A stretch of 64,000 nt of DNA from Mucilaginibacter limnophilus (GTDB lineage: Bacteria > Bacteroidota > Bacteroidia > Sphingobacteriales > Sphingobacteriaceae): assembly GCF_004005815.1 (NCBI RefSeq), contig NZ_SACK01000008.1, forward strand, positions 184,858-248,857, in the 5' to 3' direction. Below the pieces are notes generated by a model, which saw only the letters and a program-made list of their open reading frames with translations, did no database searches and had not been told where the DNA came from. Numbering within the stretch: position 1 is the stretch's first letter; the number at the start of each line of letters is the position of its first letter. The position numbers and the translations under genes were made by a program. Below are positions 18,388 through 26,579 of the stretch, one piece after another.

Positions 18388-18861
18388 CTAGAGCTTCCTT
18401 TTCTTAAGGCCAGCCTGGCCAAATGCGATCAGTTGCTTTGCATCCATAAAACCCACAGAACGAACCAACACATCCCCATTCTCGTTAAGAATGAGAAGTG
18501 TAGGATATTCCTGAACGTCCCACTTTTCTGCCAGAGACACGCCGTCTCCATTTTCCATATCAATGGATGCATTGACAAAGTTGCTATTGAAATAGGTGCT
18601 TACTTCGCTGTTTTTGAACGTCGTTTTTTTCAATTGCTTGCAAGGGCCGCACCATGAAGCATAAGCGTCAACGAAAATGTATTTATGTTGTGCTTTGGCT
18701 TTTTTAAGGGTTGCAGGATAAGCGTTTTCTATAAAGCTTATCGCTTGGTCTTTTTGCGAAGAACGCTGCCTTACTTTTTCATTGTTGATCTTGGGAACCA
18801 AAAATGAACTCAAGGTTAAGATGCCTACGGTAAAGACCAAATAATACTTGACTAGTTTCAT
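18388..18861 (-). CDS. Exported thioredoxin-family protein
   Basis: A 157-residue protein with an N-terminal hydrophobic export signal (VFTVGILTLSSFLVP) and a thioredoxin domain with YASWCGPCKQLKK (CGPC). DVQEYPTLLILNENG provides the cis-proline. It starts 22 bases after the DsbD stop and has the DUF255/Trx-like form that often receives electrons from a DsbD protein. Confidence 0.88.
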   Translation of the reverse strand: MKLVKYYLVFTVGILTLSSFLVPKINNEKVRQRSSQKDQAISFIENAYPATLKKAKAQHKYIFVDAYASWCGPCKQLKKTTFKNSEVSTYFNSNFVNASIDMENGDGVSLAEKWDVQEYPTLLILNENGDVLVRSVGFMDAKQLIAFGQAGLKKRKL

Positions 18862-18883
18862 TTTTTTAGATTATAGGGATTAG

Positions 18884-20866
18884 TTATAGGTGCTCATACG
18901 CGATCTTCCCTTTTTCAAGAAAGGCTACATAATTTGAAATATTAAGATCAAAGGCTTGCGGCATCGTTAGCTTCTTTCCGGAGCCGTTAACGATCACATA
19001 GTAGGGTTGTGAATTTGTGCTGAAGCGTGCCGCTTGAAGATCACTCCATTTTTGGCCAACCGTTTTGATCTTTTTTCCGCTAAAACTGGAAACATACTGC
19101 TCACTTGCCGCAAGTTCGGTCTTATCGTCTACGTAAAGTGACACCAGCACATAGTCCTTTTTAAGCCGTTCAAGCACAGCCTGATCAGACCATACGCTCG
19201 CCTCCATTTTTCTGCAGTTGGTACAACTCCAACCGGTGAAGTCCAGCAAAACAGGTTTATTTAACTTTTTGGACTCGTCAAGCGCTTGCTCATAATCATA
19301 AAACGCATCCAGACCATGTGGAGCATGAAACAGCGACGCGTATTTTTTGCCGGAGGTTTGTCTATCCCCGTTATCAGTAGCACTCACCAGGTCAGATCGC
19401 TGCGCCGTTGGCGGTGGCAGCCAGCCACTGATCGCTTCTAAAGGCGCGCCGAAGGCACCAGGGATCATGTATAGTGTGAATCCAAATACCACCATACTGA
19501 TAAACAAGCGCGGAAGTGTGAGTGTCCTCGTTTCGGTATCATGTGATAGTCTGATCTTTCCTGCCAGATAAAAGCCCAGGAATGCGAAGACAATGATCCA
19601 AATGATCAGAAAAGCTTGTCGGTCCAGCAAGTTCCAATGATAGGCGAGATCCACGTTTGACAGATATTTAAATGCAAGGGCAAACTCCAAAAATCCCAGA
19701 GATACCTTCACTGTGTTTAACCAACCTCCAGATCTTGGAAGTTCCTTAAGCCACGAAGGAAAAACAGCAAATAAAGTGAAAGGTATGGCTAATGCAGAAG
19801 AAAATCCCAGCATTCCCATCGCAGGGCCGTAGTAAGTGCCCTTTGAGACAGCATCTACCAGCAACGTTCCGATGATCGGCCCGGTGCACGAGAAAGATAC
19901 TAATGCCAAAGTAAGCGCCATAAAAAAAAGTCCCGTAAGGCCGCTTTTGTTCGATCTGTCGTCCATCTTGTTAACCAGGCCTGACGGTAAGGTGATCTCA
20001 AAAGCGCCCAGAAAGGATAATGCAAAGATGATTAACACCGCAAAAAAGATCAGGTTAAAGGCTGCACTGCTTGCGGCTTCATTTAGTGCCGCTGAACCGA
20101 AAATGAAAGTGATCGATAAACCAAGGCCGACATAGATCCCTATGATAAAAAGTCCGTAAAGTAACGCAGAACGTATTCCTTTACGCCTCGTTCCTTCCTG
20201 CTTCGTAAAAAACGAGATAGTAAGGGGGATCATAGGATAGATGCAGGGCATAAAGAAAGCAGCTAATCCCCCTAAAAAACCGGCTAGGAATATACCGGCA
20301 TAGGAACTGGAAGTGGTTTGAGGGAGTGAACTTTGTACAATTACTTCAGTTGGTTGCGCTTTCTTATCGCTGCCCTTGTTATTGCCGGCGCTGATAGGAT
20401 CAGAAGCGACAATTGTATTAGCTATGGCCTGGATTTGAAATTTCTCTTCCGCGGGTGGCAAGCACTTATGGTCATTACACGCCATATACTCTATCGTACC
20501 GCTTACCTGCGCAGTGCCCTTATATTCAATAAGCTGCCTGAATACAACCTGCTTTTCGTGCCAGGAGATCTCCATATCAAAGTTCTGATCAAAGCCGGAA
20601 ACGGGCTTGGGTGTTTCGGTAACTTTACCGATCAGCCGGTAATCGGGTGACGGATCGAATTTAAACGTTGTAGGAATAGGGCCATCTTTGCCGATATGTT
20701 GACCATATACATGCCATTTAGGGTCAATACTCGCATGTAGGACAATACAACCTTGATGAACATTGATCTTCTCGAAAGAAAAACGCCAGTGCACAGGATT
20801 TTCGATTTGTGCAACAGCAGACAGCGTGGTCCATAATAAGACCAGTGTGAAAAAATACTTTTTCAT
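18884..20866 (-). CDS. DsbD-family transmembrane thiol-disulfide interchange protein
   Basis: A 660-residue protein in three parts: signal peptide plus N-terminal periplasmic immunoglobulin-like domain (residues about 20-160), a CcdA/DsbD membrane core of eight helices (about 190-470, with GGLAAFFMPCIYPMIPL and SFSCTGPIIG carrying the paired cysteines), and a C-terminal thioredoxin domain with DFTGWSCTNCRKM. It moves electrons from cytoplasmic thioredoxin to the periplasm. It follows the peroxiredoxin gene by 21 bases and precedes the exported thioredoxin, a coherent periplasmic reducing chain. Confidence 0.92.
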   Translation of the reverse strand: MKKYFFTLVLLWTTLSAVAQIENPVHWRFSFEKINVHQGCIVLHASIDPKWHVYGQHIGKDGPIPTTFKFDPSPDYRLIGKVTETPKPVSGFDQNFDMEISWHEKQVVFRQLIEYKGTAQVSGTIEYMACNDHKCLPPAEEKFQIQAIANTIVASDPISAGNNKGSDKKAQPTEVIVQSSLPQTTSSSYAGIFLAGFLGGLAAFFMPCIYPMIPLTISFFTKQEGTRRKGIRSALLYGLFIIGIYVGLGLSITFIFGSAALNEAASSAAFNLIFFAVLIIFALSFLGAFEITLPSGLVNKMDDRSNKSGLTGLFFMALTLALVSFSCTGPIIGTLLVDAVSKGTYYGPAMGMLGFSSALAIPFTLFAVFPSWLKELPRSGGWLNTVKVSLGFLEFALAFKYLSNVDLAYHWNLLDRQAFLIIWIIVFAFLGFYLAGKIRLSHDTETRTLTLPRLFISMVVFGFTLYMIPGAFGAPLEAISGWLPPPTAQRSDLVSATDNGDRQTSGKKYASLFHAPHGLDAFYDYEQALDESKKLNKPVLLDFTGWSCTNCRKMEASVWSDQAVLERLKKDYVLVSLYVDDKTELAASEQYVSSFSGKKIKTVGQKWSDLQAARFSTNSQPYYVIVNGSGKKLTMPQAFDLNISNYVAFLEKGKIAYEHL

Positions 20867-20887
20867 TTGATACTGAGCTTCAATTGA

Positions 20888-21604
20888 TCAGACCTCTTCA
20901 CGAAGGGCTGCGGCCGCTGCTTTCAATAAAGGTGCGCTTAGACGTTGCGTAATATTGGGATTGATATATTCAAAAAGGATATATCCTTTTTTGCTAAGGA
21001 TGAATACGGACGGCACTGGTAACAGCTTATCTACGTTCTTTCCGCCGGAAGTCTCAGGTAAGAATTTATCATAACTTTTGGGACTTTTGAAAGCTATACC
21101 GAATCGCTTGGCCGCGTTCAGGTCTGCATCCGATAAAAGCGTATAAGACAGTTTACCTTTTGATCTTGATTTGCTCAAATTGTCCGGGCTATCGGTGCTG
21201 ATGGCAATGATCTGATAGCCCAGTTTGGTCAGGTCACCTTCGATCTCCTGTAGCCCGGCCAATTGCTTTGAGCAGTAGGGGCACCAACCACCGCGGTAAA
21301 ACACAAGGATCGTCGGTTTTTCTGCAACCGATCTGTTCAGGTCAAATATTTCTCCTGATGCCCCTGGCAACTTAAGCAGTGGAATCCGTTCTCCCGCCAG
21401 CAAAGGGCTTACATCTTCGGCCTTTAACGGAACTCCGGCTGTCATTTTGATCGTGTCCGCGGTGATCATTGAGCGAGTTATTTGCTGAGCCTGAAAACCG
21501 GAATTACCGGCAACGGCCTTTAAGCAGAATAATGAAAAGGTCGCAAATGCGGAGGCCATTACTGAAAGTCTCCATGATGTGTTAAGACTGTTTTTGAGTT
21601 GCAT
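20888..21604 (-). CDS. Exported AhpC/TSA-type peroxiredoxin-like protein
   Basis: I choose the ATG at 21604 (MQLKNSL); an upstream ATG at 21637 would lie inside the promoter. That gives 238 residues with a hydrophobic export signal, then a peroxiredoxin fold with FYRGGWCPYCSKQLAGLQ. The CPYC pair is of the atypical Prx/BCP-like kind; the usual T-x3-C context is replaced by GGWC. It reduces peroxides or acts as a thiol oxidoreductase in the envelope. First gene of the operon with DsbD and thioredoxin, driven by ECF promoter P2. Confidence 0.85.
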   Translation of the reverse strand: MQLKNSLNTSWRLSVMASAFATFSLFCLKAVAGNSGFQAQQITRSMITADTIKMTAGVPLKAEDVSPLLAGERIPLLKLPGASGEIFDLNRSVAEKPTILVFYRGGWCPYCSKQLAGLQEIEGDLTKLGYQIIAISTDSPDNLSKSRSKGKLSYTLLSDADLNAAKRFGIAFKSPKSYDKFLPETSGGKNVDKLLPVPSVFILSKKGYILFEYINPNITQRLSAPLLKAAAAALREEV

Positions 21605-21621
21605 AATTGAATTTTTACCGT

Positions 21622-21650
21622 TTAGTCGGGACTCCAAGCAATTCCTTACA
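21622..21650 (-). promoter_or_regulatory. ECF-type promoter P2 (peroxiredoxin-DsbD-thioredoxin operon)
   Basis: Minus strand: TGTAAGGAA (21650-21642), 13-base spacer, CGACTAA (21628-21622). The -10 is only 17 bases from the ATG at 21604, so the leader is very short. The sequence between -10 and ATG, AAACGGTAAAATT, is shared with P7. Confidence 0.78.
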
Positions 21651-21756
21651 GTAAATCTTCGTTACCATAGCGACAGTAGAGAAGTATGAGTTGAAAAAGA
21701 TAAATCCACACTCTTCCAACTGGCGGTCAACAGGTGCTAAAAAAGTATGAAAAGTC

Positions 21757-21785
21757 TGTAAGGTTCTATAAGATGGTACGACTAA
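21757..21785 (+). promoter_or_regulatory. ECF-type promoter P3 (141-codon gene and DoxX)
   Basis: Plus strand: TGTAAGGTT (21757-21765), 13-base spacer, CGACTAA (21779-21785). It is divergent from P2 and lies 39 bases before the GTG start at 21825, which supports that otherwise doubtful gene. Confidence 0.7.
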
Positions 21786-21824
21786 CATCACAACGAACAT
21801 TGCAAAGCCGTTTTTAGGAACAAC

Positions 21825-22250
21825 GTGAAAAGTGTGAGCAGCTCTATAACTACAAATCGTCAGAATAGCGCTCCCCGAGGTTATCAACCATGGGCAGTGC
21901 TGTTGCTGATAATTGCATTCCTTACCTTAAGCTATTGTCCATTACGCCAGGCACTGCAGAAGTTTCTTACCGGCGATCATAGAACTGAAAAAACAGAGAC
22001 TGATGTATCTGGAAGAACTTCGCTGGTCCGTTGCCTTGGTGTTGTAGAGAACTCAAGCTTTGGGTTAAAGATATCACAGTCAAAGGCTCGTTCCCGAATT
22101 CCGGTACCGCCTGCTGCATTGGTTGGATCGTTCTGTTTTGCTTTTTACAAAAGCGCTGGCGCTGTCCGTGCCGTCAACTACGGGCAGTTGGTCAGTTATC
22201 CGCTTGATCCTGTTCCTATATACCTCAAAAATCTCATGCTGTTGATTTGA
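21825..22250 (+). CDS. Small hypothetical protein with one membrane segment
   Basis: A 141-codon frame opening with GTG (the nearest usable start downstream of P3). Residues about 22-42 (PWAVLLLIIAFLTLSYCPL) form a hydrophobic segment; the tail PVPIYLKNLMLLI resembles the C-termini of small conserved proteins I have seen beside sigma and efflux genes in this order, but I cannot name a family. The ECF promoter just upstream argues it is expressed. It precedes DoxX by 104 bases on the same strand. Confidence 0.5.
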   Translation: MKSVSSSITTNRQNSAPRGYQPWAVLLLIIAFLTLSYCPLRQALQKFLTGDHRTEKTETDVSGRTSLVRCLGVVENSSFGLKISQSKARSRIPVPPAALVGSFCFAFYKSAGAVRAVNYGQLVSYPLDPVPIYLKNLMLLI

Positions 22251-22354
22251 TATTGATCGCTTCCCTGACCAGGCTTTCGGGTTATCAAGCGTAATGGCAA
22301 ATTGCCATTCGTTTATCGTTTTTCAATATCAATATCATAACAAAATCATCAGAC

Positions 22355-22837
22355 ATGTTTAATCATTTGTTTTCTATTTCCAATAAGAATTATCAATTAT
22401 ACAGCCCTTTTATATTAAGGTTGATCATCGGCGCGGGTTTTATCGTTCACGGGTGGGCTAAACTTAGTAAAGGAACGCCGGCTGGCTTTGAAAAATTGCT
22501 TACCCAGTTACAAGTGCCTTTTCCGCATGTGACGGCCTGGGTAGCGTCGCTGACCGAAGTGTTTGGCGGTCTGGGCATATTGGCCGGCTTATCAGTTGGT
22601 GTTGTAGCTATACCATTGATCTTTACCATGCTCGTGGCCTTGTTTACCGTGAACATCAATTACGGGTTTAGCTCTATTAAGACCATCGGATTAACACCGC
22701 AAGGGCCTTTATTCGGGCCACCAGGGTATGAGATCAATCTTTTATATATTGCTGGATTGATATCGCTTATCCTGACCGGGGCCGGTATTTTTTCGGTCGA
22801 TGCCTTGCTTGCTAAAAGAAGGGGCCTGTCGAAGTAA
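22355..22837 (+). CDS. DoxX-family membrane protein
   Basis: A 160-residue protein with four helices. LRLIIGAGFIVHGWAKLS and VASLTEVFGGLGILAGL are the characteristic DoxX segments. DoxX proteins of this kind occur in oxidative/thiol stress complexes and quinone-linked redox. No ECF box is directly upstream; it is probably read from P3 through the 141-codon gene. Confidence 0.88.
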   Translation: MFNHLFSISNKNYQLYSPFILRLIIGAGFIVHGWAKLSKGTPAGFEKLLTQLQVPFPHVTAWVASLTEVFGGLGILAGLSVGVVAIPLIFTMLVALFTVNINYGFSSIKTIGLTPQGPLFGPPGYEINLLYIAGLISLILTGAGIFSVDALLAKRRGLSK

Positions 22838-22856
22838 GTACTTTTAAATACACCCC

Positions 22857-22894
22857 ATCATCACAAAAGCCGGATCTCCGGCTTTTGTGATGAT
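22857..22894. terminator. Bidirectional hairpin between DoxX and anti-sigma genes
   Basis: A perfect 18-bp inverted repeat (left arm 22857-22874, right arm 22877-22894, core AAAAGCCGGA/TCCGGCTTTT) lies between convergent genes. Confidence 0.75.
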
Positions 22895-22937
22895 ATATGA
22901 TCTGGCTGCTTAAATAAGACTTTCTATTGCAAAAGCA

Positions 22938-23228
22938 TCAGGTGTGCCTGATCTTGTCTTCTATTGTCTTTTTTAAACGGTCTTTATAATCATCGTCAAG
23001 TTTCAGTTCTTTGACTTGATCAGATGCAAACAGATTTTTCACCATGGCATTGATCAGCACGCTTTGCGTTTCGTATACCCGGCAAATGTAACACCCTGCA
23101 AGATGGATCTTCAATTCCAGCTTCTCCCTATTCGTTAGCTCCTCGTCTTGTTTCTTTTCGATCAGATAGGTAGCTTTTCTGCAGTTGTAAGCAATTTTTT
23201 CCAGATCGGTTTTTAGTTCCTTTTTCAT
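22938..23228 (-). CDS. Zinc-finger-type anti-sigma factor
   Basis: A 96-residue soluble protein: a helical N-terminus, then HLAGCYICRVY, which gives the H-x3-C-x2-C arrangement of zinc-binding anti-sigma (ZAS, zf-HC2-like) proteins, with an earlier cysteine at NCRKATYL as possible fourth ligand. It has no membrane helix, so it should act in the cytoplasm, and its thiols could sense oxidants. It starts four bases after the sigma gene stop. Confidence 0.8.
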   Translation of the reverse strand: MKKELKTDLEKIAYNCRKATYLIEKKQDEELTNREKLELKIHLAGCYICRVYETQSVLINAMVKNLFASDQVKELKLDDDYKDRLKKTIEDKIRHT

Positions 23229-23232
23229 CTTC

Positions 23233-23829
23233 TTATATCCAGTTTTTTTGCAGGCAGGACCTTAGATTTACTTTCGCCCGGTGTATGATCACCCAAAAAT
23301 TAGAAGAGGATATCCTCAATTCTTTGCAGATCGTGTCAGTAACTTCCTCGTCCACATGTTTCATCGTAAAAACTGACATCCACAACGCAGGTAACTTTTG
23401 CAAGCACTGCTGTAGGACCTGTTTAAACTCGTTATTGTTCAGTGGATCTTGGTCTTCGATGCCAAATGGCGCCGGCCAGTGTTCTTTTTTCCAGTTATTC
23501 AGGTCAGGATCAAAAAAATCGTCCTCATTAGCGCTTTGCTGAATCCTATTTGTGGTGCGCGCTTTTTTTCGGTACAGGTCTATAAGTTTATATTTAATGA
23601 TAGCCGTCAACCAGGTCCGTTCTGTACTATCTCCTTTAAAGGTGCTTACTTTCTCCAAAGCTGCTAAAAAAGTCTCCTGTACAAGGTCGCGGGCAACCTC
23701 CTCGTCATTTATTCGCCTGTAGGCGTACTTAAATAGATGATCCGCGTGCAATTCCACCCATAGCTGTGGCTTTAATGTATGTGCATTTATATGATCCTCT
23801 TCTATACTATTGATAAATTCAGTGTCCAT
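23233..23829 (-). CDS. ECF sigma factor (with cognate anti-sigma)
   Basis: A 198-residue sigma factor. Region 2 is HLFKYAYRRINDEEVARDLV followed by ETFLAALEKV and ERTWLTAIIKYKLIDLYRKK; region 4 is LPALWMSVFTMKHVDEEVTD through SSSNFWVIIHRAKVNLRSCL. The ending resembles the TIGR02943 group. No C-terminal SnoaL-like extension is present, so it is not ECF41. Two copies of the nine-member promoter motif stand in front of it, indicating autoregulation. A close paralogue lies at 27276-27872. Confidence 0.9.
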   Translation of the reverse strand: MDTEFINSIEEDHINAHTLKPQLWVELHADHLFKYAYRRINDEEVARDLVQETFLAALEKVSTFKGDSTERTWLTAIIKYKLIDLYRKKARTTNRIQQSANEDDFFDPDLNNWKKEHWPAPFGIEDQDPLNNNEFKQVLQQCLQKLPALWMSVFTMKHVDEEVTDTICKELRISSSNFWVIIHRAKVNLRSCLQKNWI

Positions 23830-23858
23830 TCTTCCAGGTTAAATTTACATATTTCCCC

Positions 23859-23887
23859 TTAGTCGTAGTATCATTCAACTCCTTACA
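23859..23887 (-). promoter_or_regulatory. ECF-type promoter P4 (proximal, sigma/anti-sigma operon)
   Basis: Minus strand: TGTAAGGAG (23887-23879), 13-base spacer, CGACTAA (23865-23859); 29 bases separate the -10 from the sigma start at 23829. Confidence 0.75.
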
Positions 23888-23908
23888 AATTAGTTGCTGT
23901 TTATTAAA

Positions 23909-23937
23909 TTAGTCGAACCAATGAAAAGTTCCTTACA
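23909..23937 (-). promoter_or_regulatory. ECF-type promoter P5 (distal, sigma/anti-sigma operon)
   Basis: Minus strand: TGTAAGGAA (23937-23929), 13-base spacer, CGACTAA (23915-23909). It is a second full copy exactly 50 bp upstream of P4, an unusual tandem arrangement. Confidence 0.75.
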
Positions 23938-23990
23938 AGATTTTTAGCTTCTTTTGCCGCTAAAAAATACTTCGTTCCAGATCAATTATT

Positions 23991-24019
23991 TGTAAGGTTA
24001 GCGACCTGACGCCGACTAA
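23991..24019 (+). promoter_or_regulatory. ECF-type promoter P6 (monooxygenase gene)
   Basis: Plus strand: TGTAAGGTT (23991-23999), 13-base spacer, CGACTAA (24013-24019). It points to the ATG at 24091 and is divergent from P5. Confidence 0.75.
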
Positions 24020-24090
24020 TGCAGCATGGCCTTATCGAATTTTTTGGCAACTATCGGTTGGGTCATCCTGCTTACACTTAATTAAATCAT

Positions 24091-24384
24091 ATGGAAAAAT
24101 TTGCTCTATTGGCCCGTTTAGAGGCCAAACCCGGAAAAGAACAGGAAGTAGCCGAGTTCATCAAAAGTGCGCTGCCACTGGCGCTGGAAGAAACACAGAC
24201 CATCAGTTGGTATGCGTTACAAATTGATCGCTCTACTTTTGGTATTTTCGATACTTTTGAAACAGAAGATGGTCGTAATGCGCATTTGGGAGGACAAATT
24301 GCGGCTGCATTGATGGCGAAAGCTCCCGAACTGCTGGCCACTGAACCGGTGATCGAACAGGTCGATCTACTGGCCGTTAAATAA
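24091..24384 (+). CDS. Antibiotic biosynthesis monooxygenase (ABM)-domain protein
   Basis: A 97-residue single-domain protein with the ferredoxin-like ABM fold: FALLARLEAKPGKEQEVAEFI, SWYALQIDRSTFGIFDTFE, HLGGQIAAALM. Members are cofactor-light quinol monooxygenases or heme-degrading/detoxifying enzymes. It is a one-gene unit under ECF promoter P6 with a hairpin downstream, which supports a stress role in quinone or electrophile detoxification. Confidence 0.87.
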   Translation: MEKFALLARLEAKPGKEQEVAEFIKSALPLALEETQTISWYALQIDRSTFGIFDTFETEDGRNAHLGGQIAAALMAKAPELLATEPVIEQVDLLAVK

Positions 24385-24388
24385 GAAT

Positions 24389-24427
24389 AACGACGGACTG
24401 CGGCAAAAAATGCTGTAGTCCGTCGTT
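24389..24427. terminator. Hairpin after the ABM gene
   Basis: AACGACGGACT pairs with AGTCCGTCGTT (24417-24427), with an inner GCA/TGC pair around a run of A. It begins four bases after the ABM stop. The following U-run is weak. Confidence 0.55.
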
Positions 24428-24555
24428 CAATCATCACCTATGAGTTGTTCAGCACAACACGAGATCGTTAAAGTAAACCTGTGAAAGATCACTGTAACGG
24501 CCTGTGCGCTCTGTTCAAACCTCTCTTAAAAGCCCACATCTACGAGTATAAGTTA

Positions 24556-25083
24556 TCAATCAACTTCAGGGAAGTCTATGGGTAACCGGGTGATCTTATG
24601 GAGATAGTTGCTGATGATCTTGTCGCCGATGACCATCAGGATATCGATCAGGTTTTGCTCGGTATAGTTTGCGTCAAATAAGGCTTCTTTTGTTTCAGCG
24701 GATGGTTCGCCATGAGTTACCGTAGTGTCTTTTACGAACATCGCTAATGCAGCTAATTTATGATCGAAATTAATGGCAGCCAGACGTATTTGCATAACTT
24801 CCTCATCGGTGTAGCCAAACATTTTAGCGATCGTCGTGTGTGCTGCTAAACAATATTTGCAGTTGTTCACCTGGCTGACAACGAGATTGATCACCTCTCG
24901 CTCCTTAGCGGTCAGGGTGCTTTTGCGGTTTTGAAGCGCCAGATAGTCCGCCAATGCCGTTTCATTTTTTGCAAAATAGGCGTACAGATTAGGCATCATG
25001 CCCAAGTTCTTTTCCAGCGTATCAAATAGTTGTTGATTAGCTGGAGAAACTTCCTTCCTGGTTGGAACAATGAATTCTTTCAT
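24556..25083 (-). CDS. Carboxymuconolactone decarboxylase/AhpD-family protein
   Basis: A 175-residue helical protein with the AhpD-type signature REVINLVVSQVNNCKYCLAA followed by H (C-x2-C-x3-H), the peroxidatic thiol pair and proton-relay histidine. Such proteins have alkylhydroperoxidase or thiol-based peroxide-reducing activity. It follows the spondin-domain gene by 65 bases on the same strand and is likely read from P7. Confidence 0.9.
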   Translation of the reverse strand: MKEFIVPTRKEVSPANQQLFDTLEKNLGMMPNLYAYFAKNETALADYLALQNRKSTLTAKEREVINLVVSQVNNCKYCLAAHTTIAKMFGYTDEEVMQIRLAAINFDHKLAALAMFVKDTTVTHGEPSAETKEALFDANYTEQNLIDILMVIGDKIISNYLHKITRLPIDFPEVD

Positions 25084-25148
25084 AATGGTAGTTCATTTTA
25101 ATACCAGCCCTGCTTTTCAGGGCCGGTGTAGTATTGTTATGTTGGGAA

Positions 25149-26456
25149 CTATTTAAGGGTGACTTTAATGATACCTGTAATAGCTGGCAAGGTTGTAAAG
25201 GCATTTGGATTGGGAACAACTACTATCGGCTGATTTTCTTTTAGTGGGGTTCCCGCCAGGTTGAACTGTGTAACGCCGGCGCCAGGAAACTGATTGATCG
25301 CTGTGCCATTATCGTACAACTGGACAGATGTCGAAATATCACCTTTTTGCGTTGCGTCAACGCCATTGCCTGTGGAGGCAAAGAACCAGTCGTTTGAAAA
25401 CCCATACATGGTCGCGATTGCTAAACGGTCGCCTTTGCTAACATTGATCTCCTGTGAGACAATGCCACCCTTTTGACCGCCTATCTGCGGCAGCAACACT
25501 TTCGTTGTTGGCGCAGGCAATACATAAACCGCTTTTATACCTGGTTTGCCTTTTAGATAGGCGGCAAGGGTATCTGCATTGCCTTGCTGTGCCAAGGCTT
25601 TCAGTCCCTGACCGCGATCTGGTTCACCTGTCTTATAGATCGGATTGTCGATGCCATTGTAAACCACTACTAACACCGGTGATAGTGGTGTGAATATGCC
25701 GGTTATAGACTTAGCGTATGCACTTAAAGCTGAATTGTCGCCGGCCTCGGCTACATTAGTTAAACCATTAGCCGTTGGCTCACCATTGGTGAAGAGCGGG
25801 TTAGGTGCCAGTAAATTGCCTCCAACAATATAGGATACGGCCCAAACGCCAGGGCTTAAAGGCGTTTCATTAGCCGTTCCTCCTGAAATATTCTCCAAGG
25901 TAAGTGTGAAGGTAGAGTTACCGTTATATTTTAAAGTGGCCTTTACCAGCTTTGATGCAGCAAGATAGCTGTTGCCCTGAGCATCAGTGCCTGTTACTTC
26001 GCTGATGTTTTTGCTTTCGGCAGTTCCGGGGTGATTTACTGTAGCACCCGGCTTCTGATTTAAGCGCGTGCCGTTATCCCATAATTTCACCTGCGCCGAT
26101 ACATCGCCTTCTATCGGTTTACCGCTATCATCATAAACCTGAATGCCTGGATTAGCTGGCGCGAAAAAAAGATCATTGGACGCACCATACATGGTGGCAA
26201 ACGATAAAGCTTCTCCTTTGGCTGCTGAAAAGGTGATTGCTGTGGATTGGCCGGGCAGGATCAACGCAGGGGAACCGGAGCCCTGAAAGGTGCCCGATTC
26301 AACCAGGGGCTGAGCGTTTAGTACGTTTTCTACAGTAATGGTTGTGGATTGAATGGCCCCTCCGTTTGAATCATTCTTATCTTTTTTGCATGCCGTAAAT
26401 CCGGCTGATAACAGAAGTGCAATACTTCCGATAGTCAATCTGTTCGTGAAAATCAT
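25149..26456 (-). CDS. Spondin-N-domain lipoprotein with two repeats
   Basis: A 435-residue lipoprotein: signal peptide ending LLSAGFTAC with lipid cysteine, then KKDKNDSNGG linker. Two spondin_N-like domains follow; each has the sequence ATMYG(A/F)SND(L/W)FFA and a later V.L.DNGT..NQ.PG, near residues 85-140 and 345-400. Between them is a linker with LSPVLVVVYNG. Spondin-N domains are extracellular Ca-binding modules. Its presence in a thiol/peroxide stress regulon is notable. Promoter P7 is directly upstream. Confidence 0.82.
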   Translation of the reverse strand: MIFTNRLTIGSIALLLSAGFTACKKDKNDSNGGAIQSTTITVENVLNAQPLVESGTFQGSGSPALILPGQSTAITFSAAKGEALSFATMYGASNDLFFAPANPGIQVYDDSGKPIEGDVSAQVKLWDNGTRLNQKPGATVNHPGTAESKNISEVTGTDAQGNSYLAASKLVKATLKYNGNSTFTLTLENISGGTANETPLSPGVWAVSYIVGGNLLAPNPLFTNGEPTANGLTNVAEAGDNSALSAYAKSITGIFTPLSPVLVVVYNGIDNPIYKTGEPDRGQGLKALAQQGNADTLAAYLKGKPGIKAVYVLPAPTTKVLLPQIGGQKGGIVSQEINVSKGDRLAIATMYGFSNDWFFASTGNGVDATQKGDISTSVQLYDNGTAINQFPGAGVTQFNLAGTPLKENQPIVVVPNPNAFTTLPAITGIIKVTLK

Positions 26457-26473
26457 AAGTTAAATTTTACCGT

Positions 26474-26502
26474 TTGGTCGTCGCGGTTTGCTTTATCTTA
26501 CA
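26474..26502 (-). promoter_or_regulatory. ECF-type promoter P7 (spondin-CMD operon)
   Basis: Minus strand: TGTAAGATA (26502-26494), 13-base spacer, CGACCAA (26480-26474). Each box has one substitution relative to the other sites. The leader AAACGGTAAAATT following the -10 is identical to that of P2. Confidence 0.65.
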
Positions 26503-26579
26503 TTATTTTCCGGAAAGTTTTGGAAGTGACCTTAGGATGACAATGATCGCTCAACGGCTCGGATTTAGATAAAGTAGAC

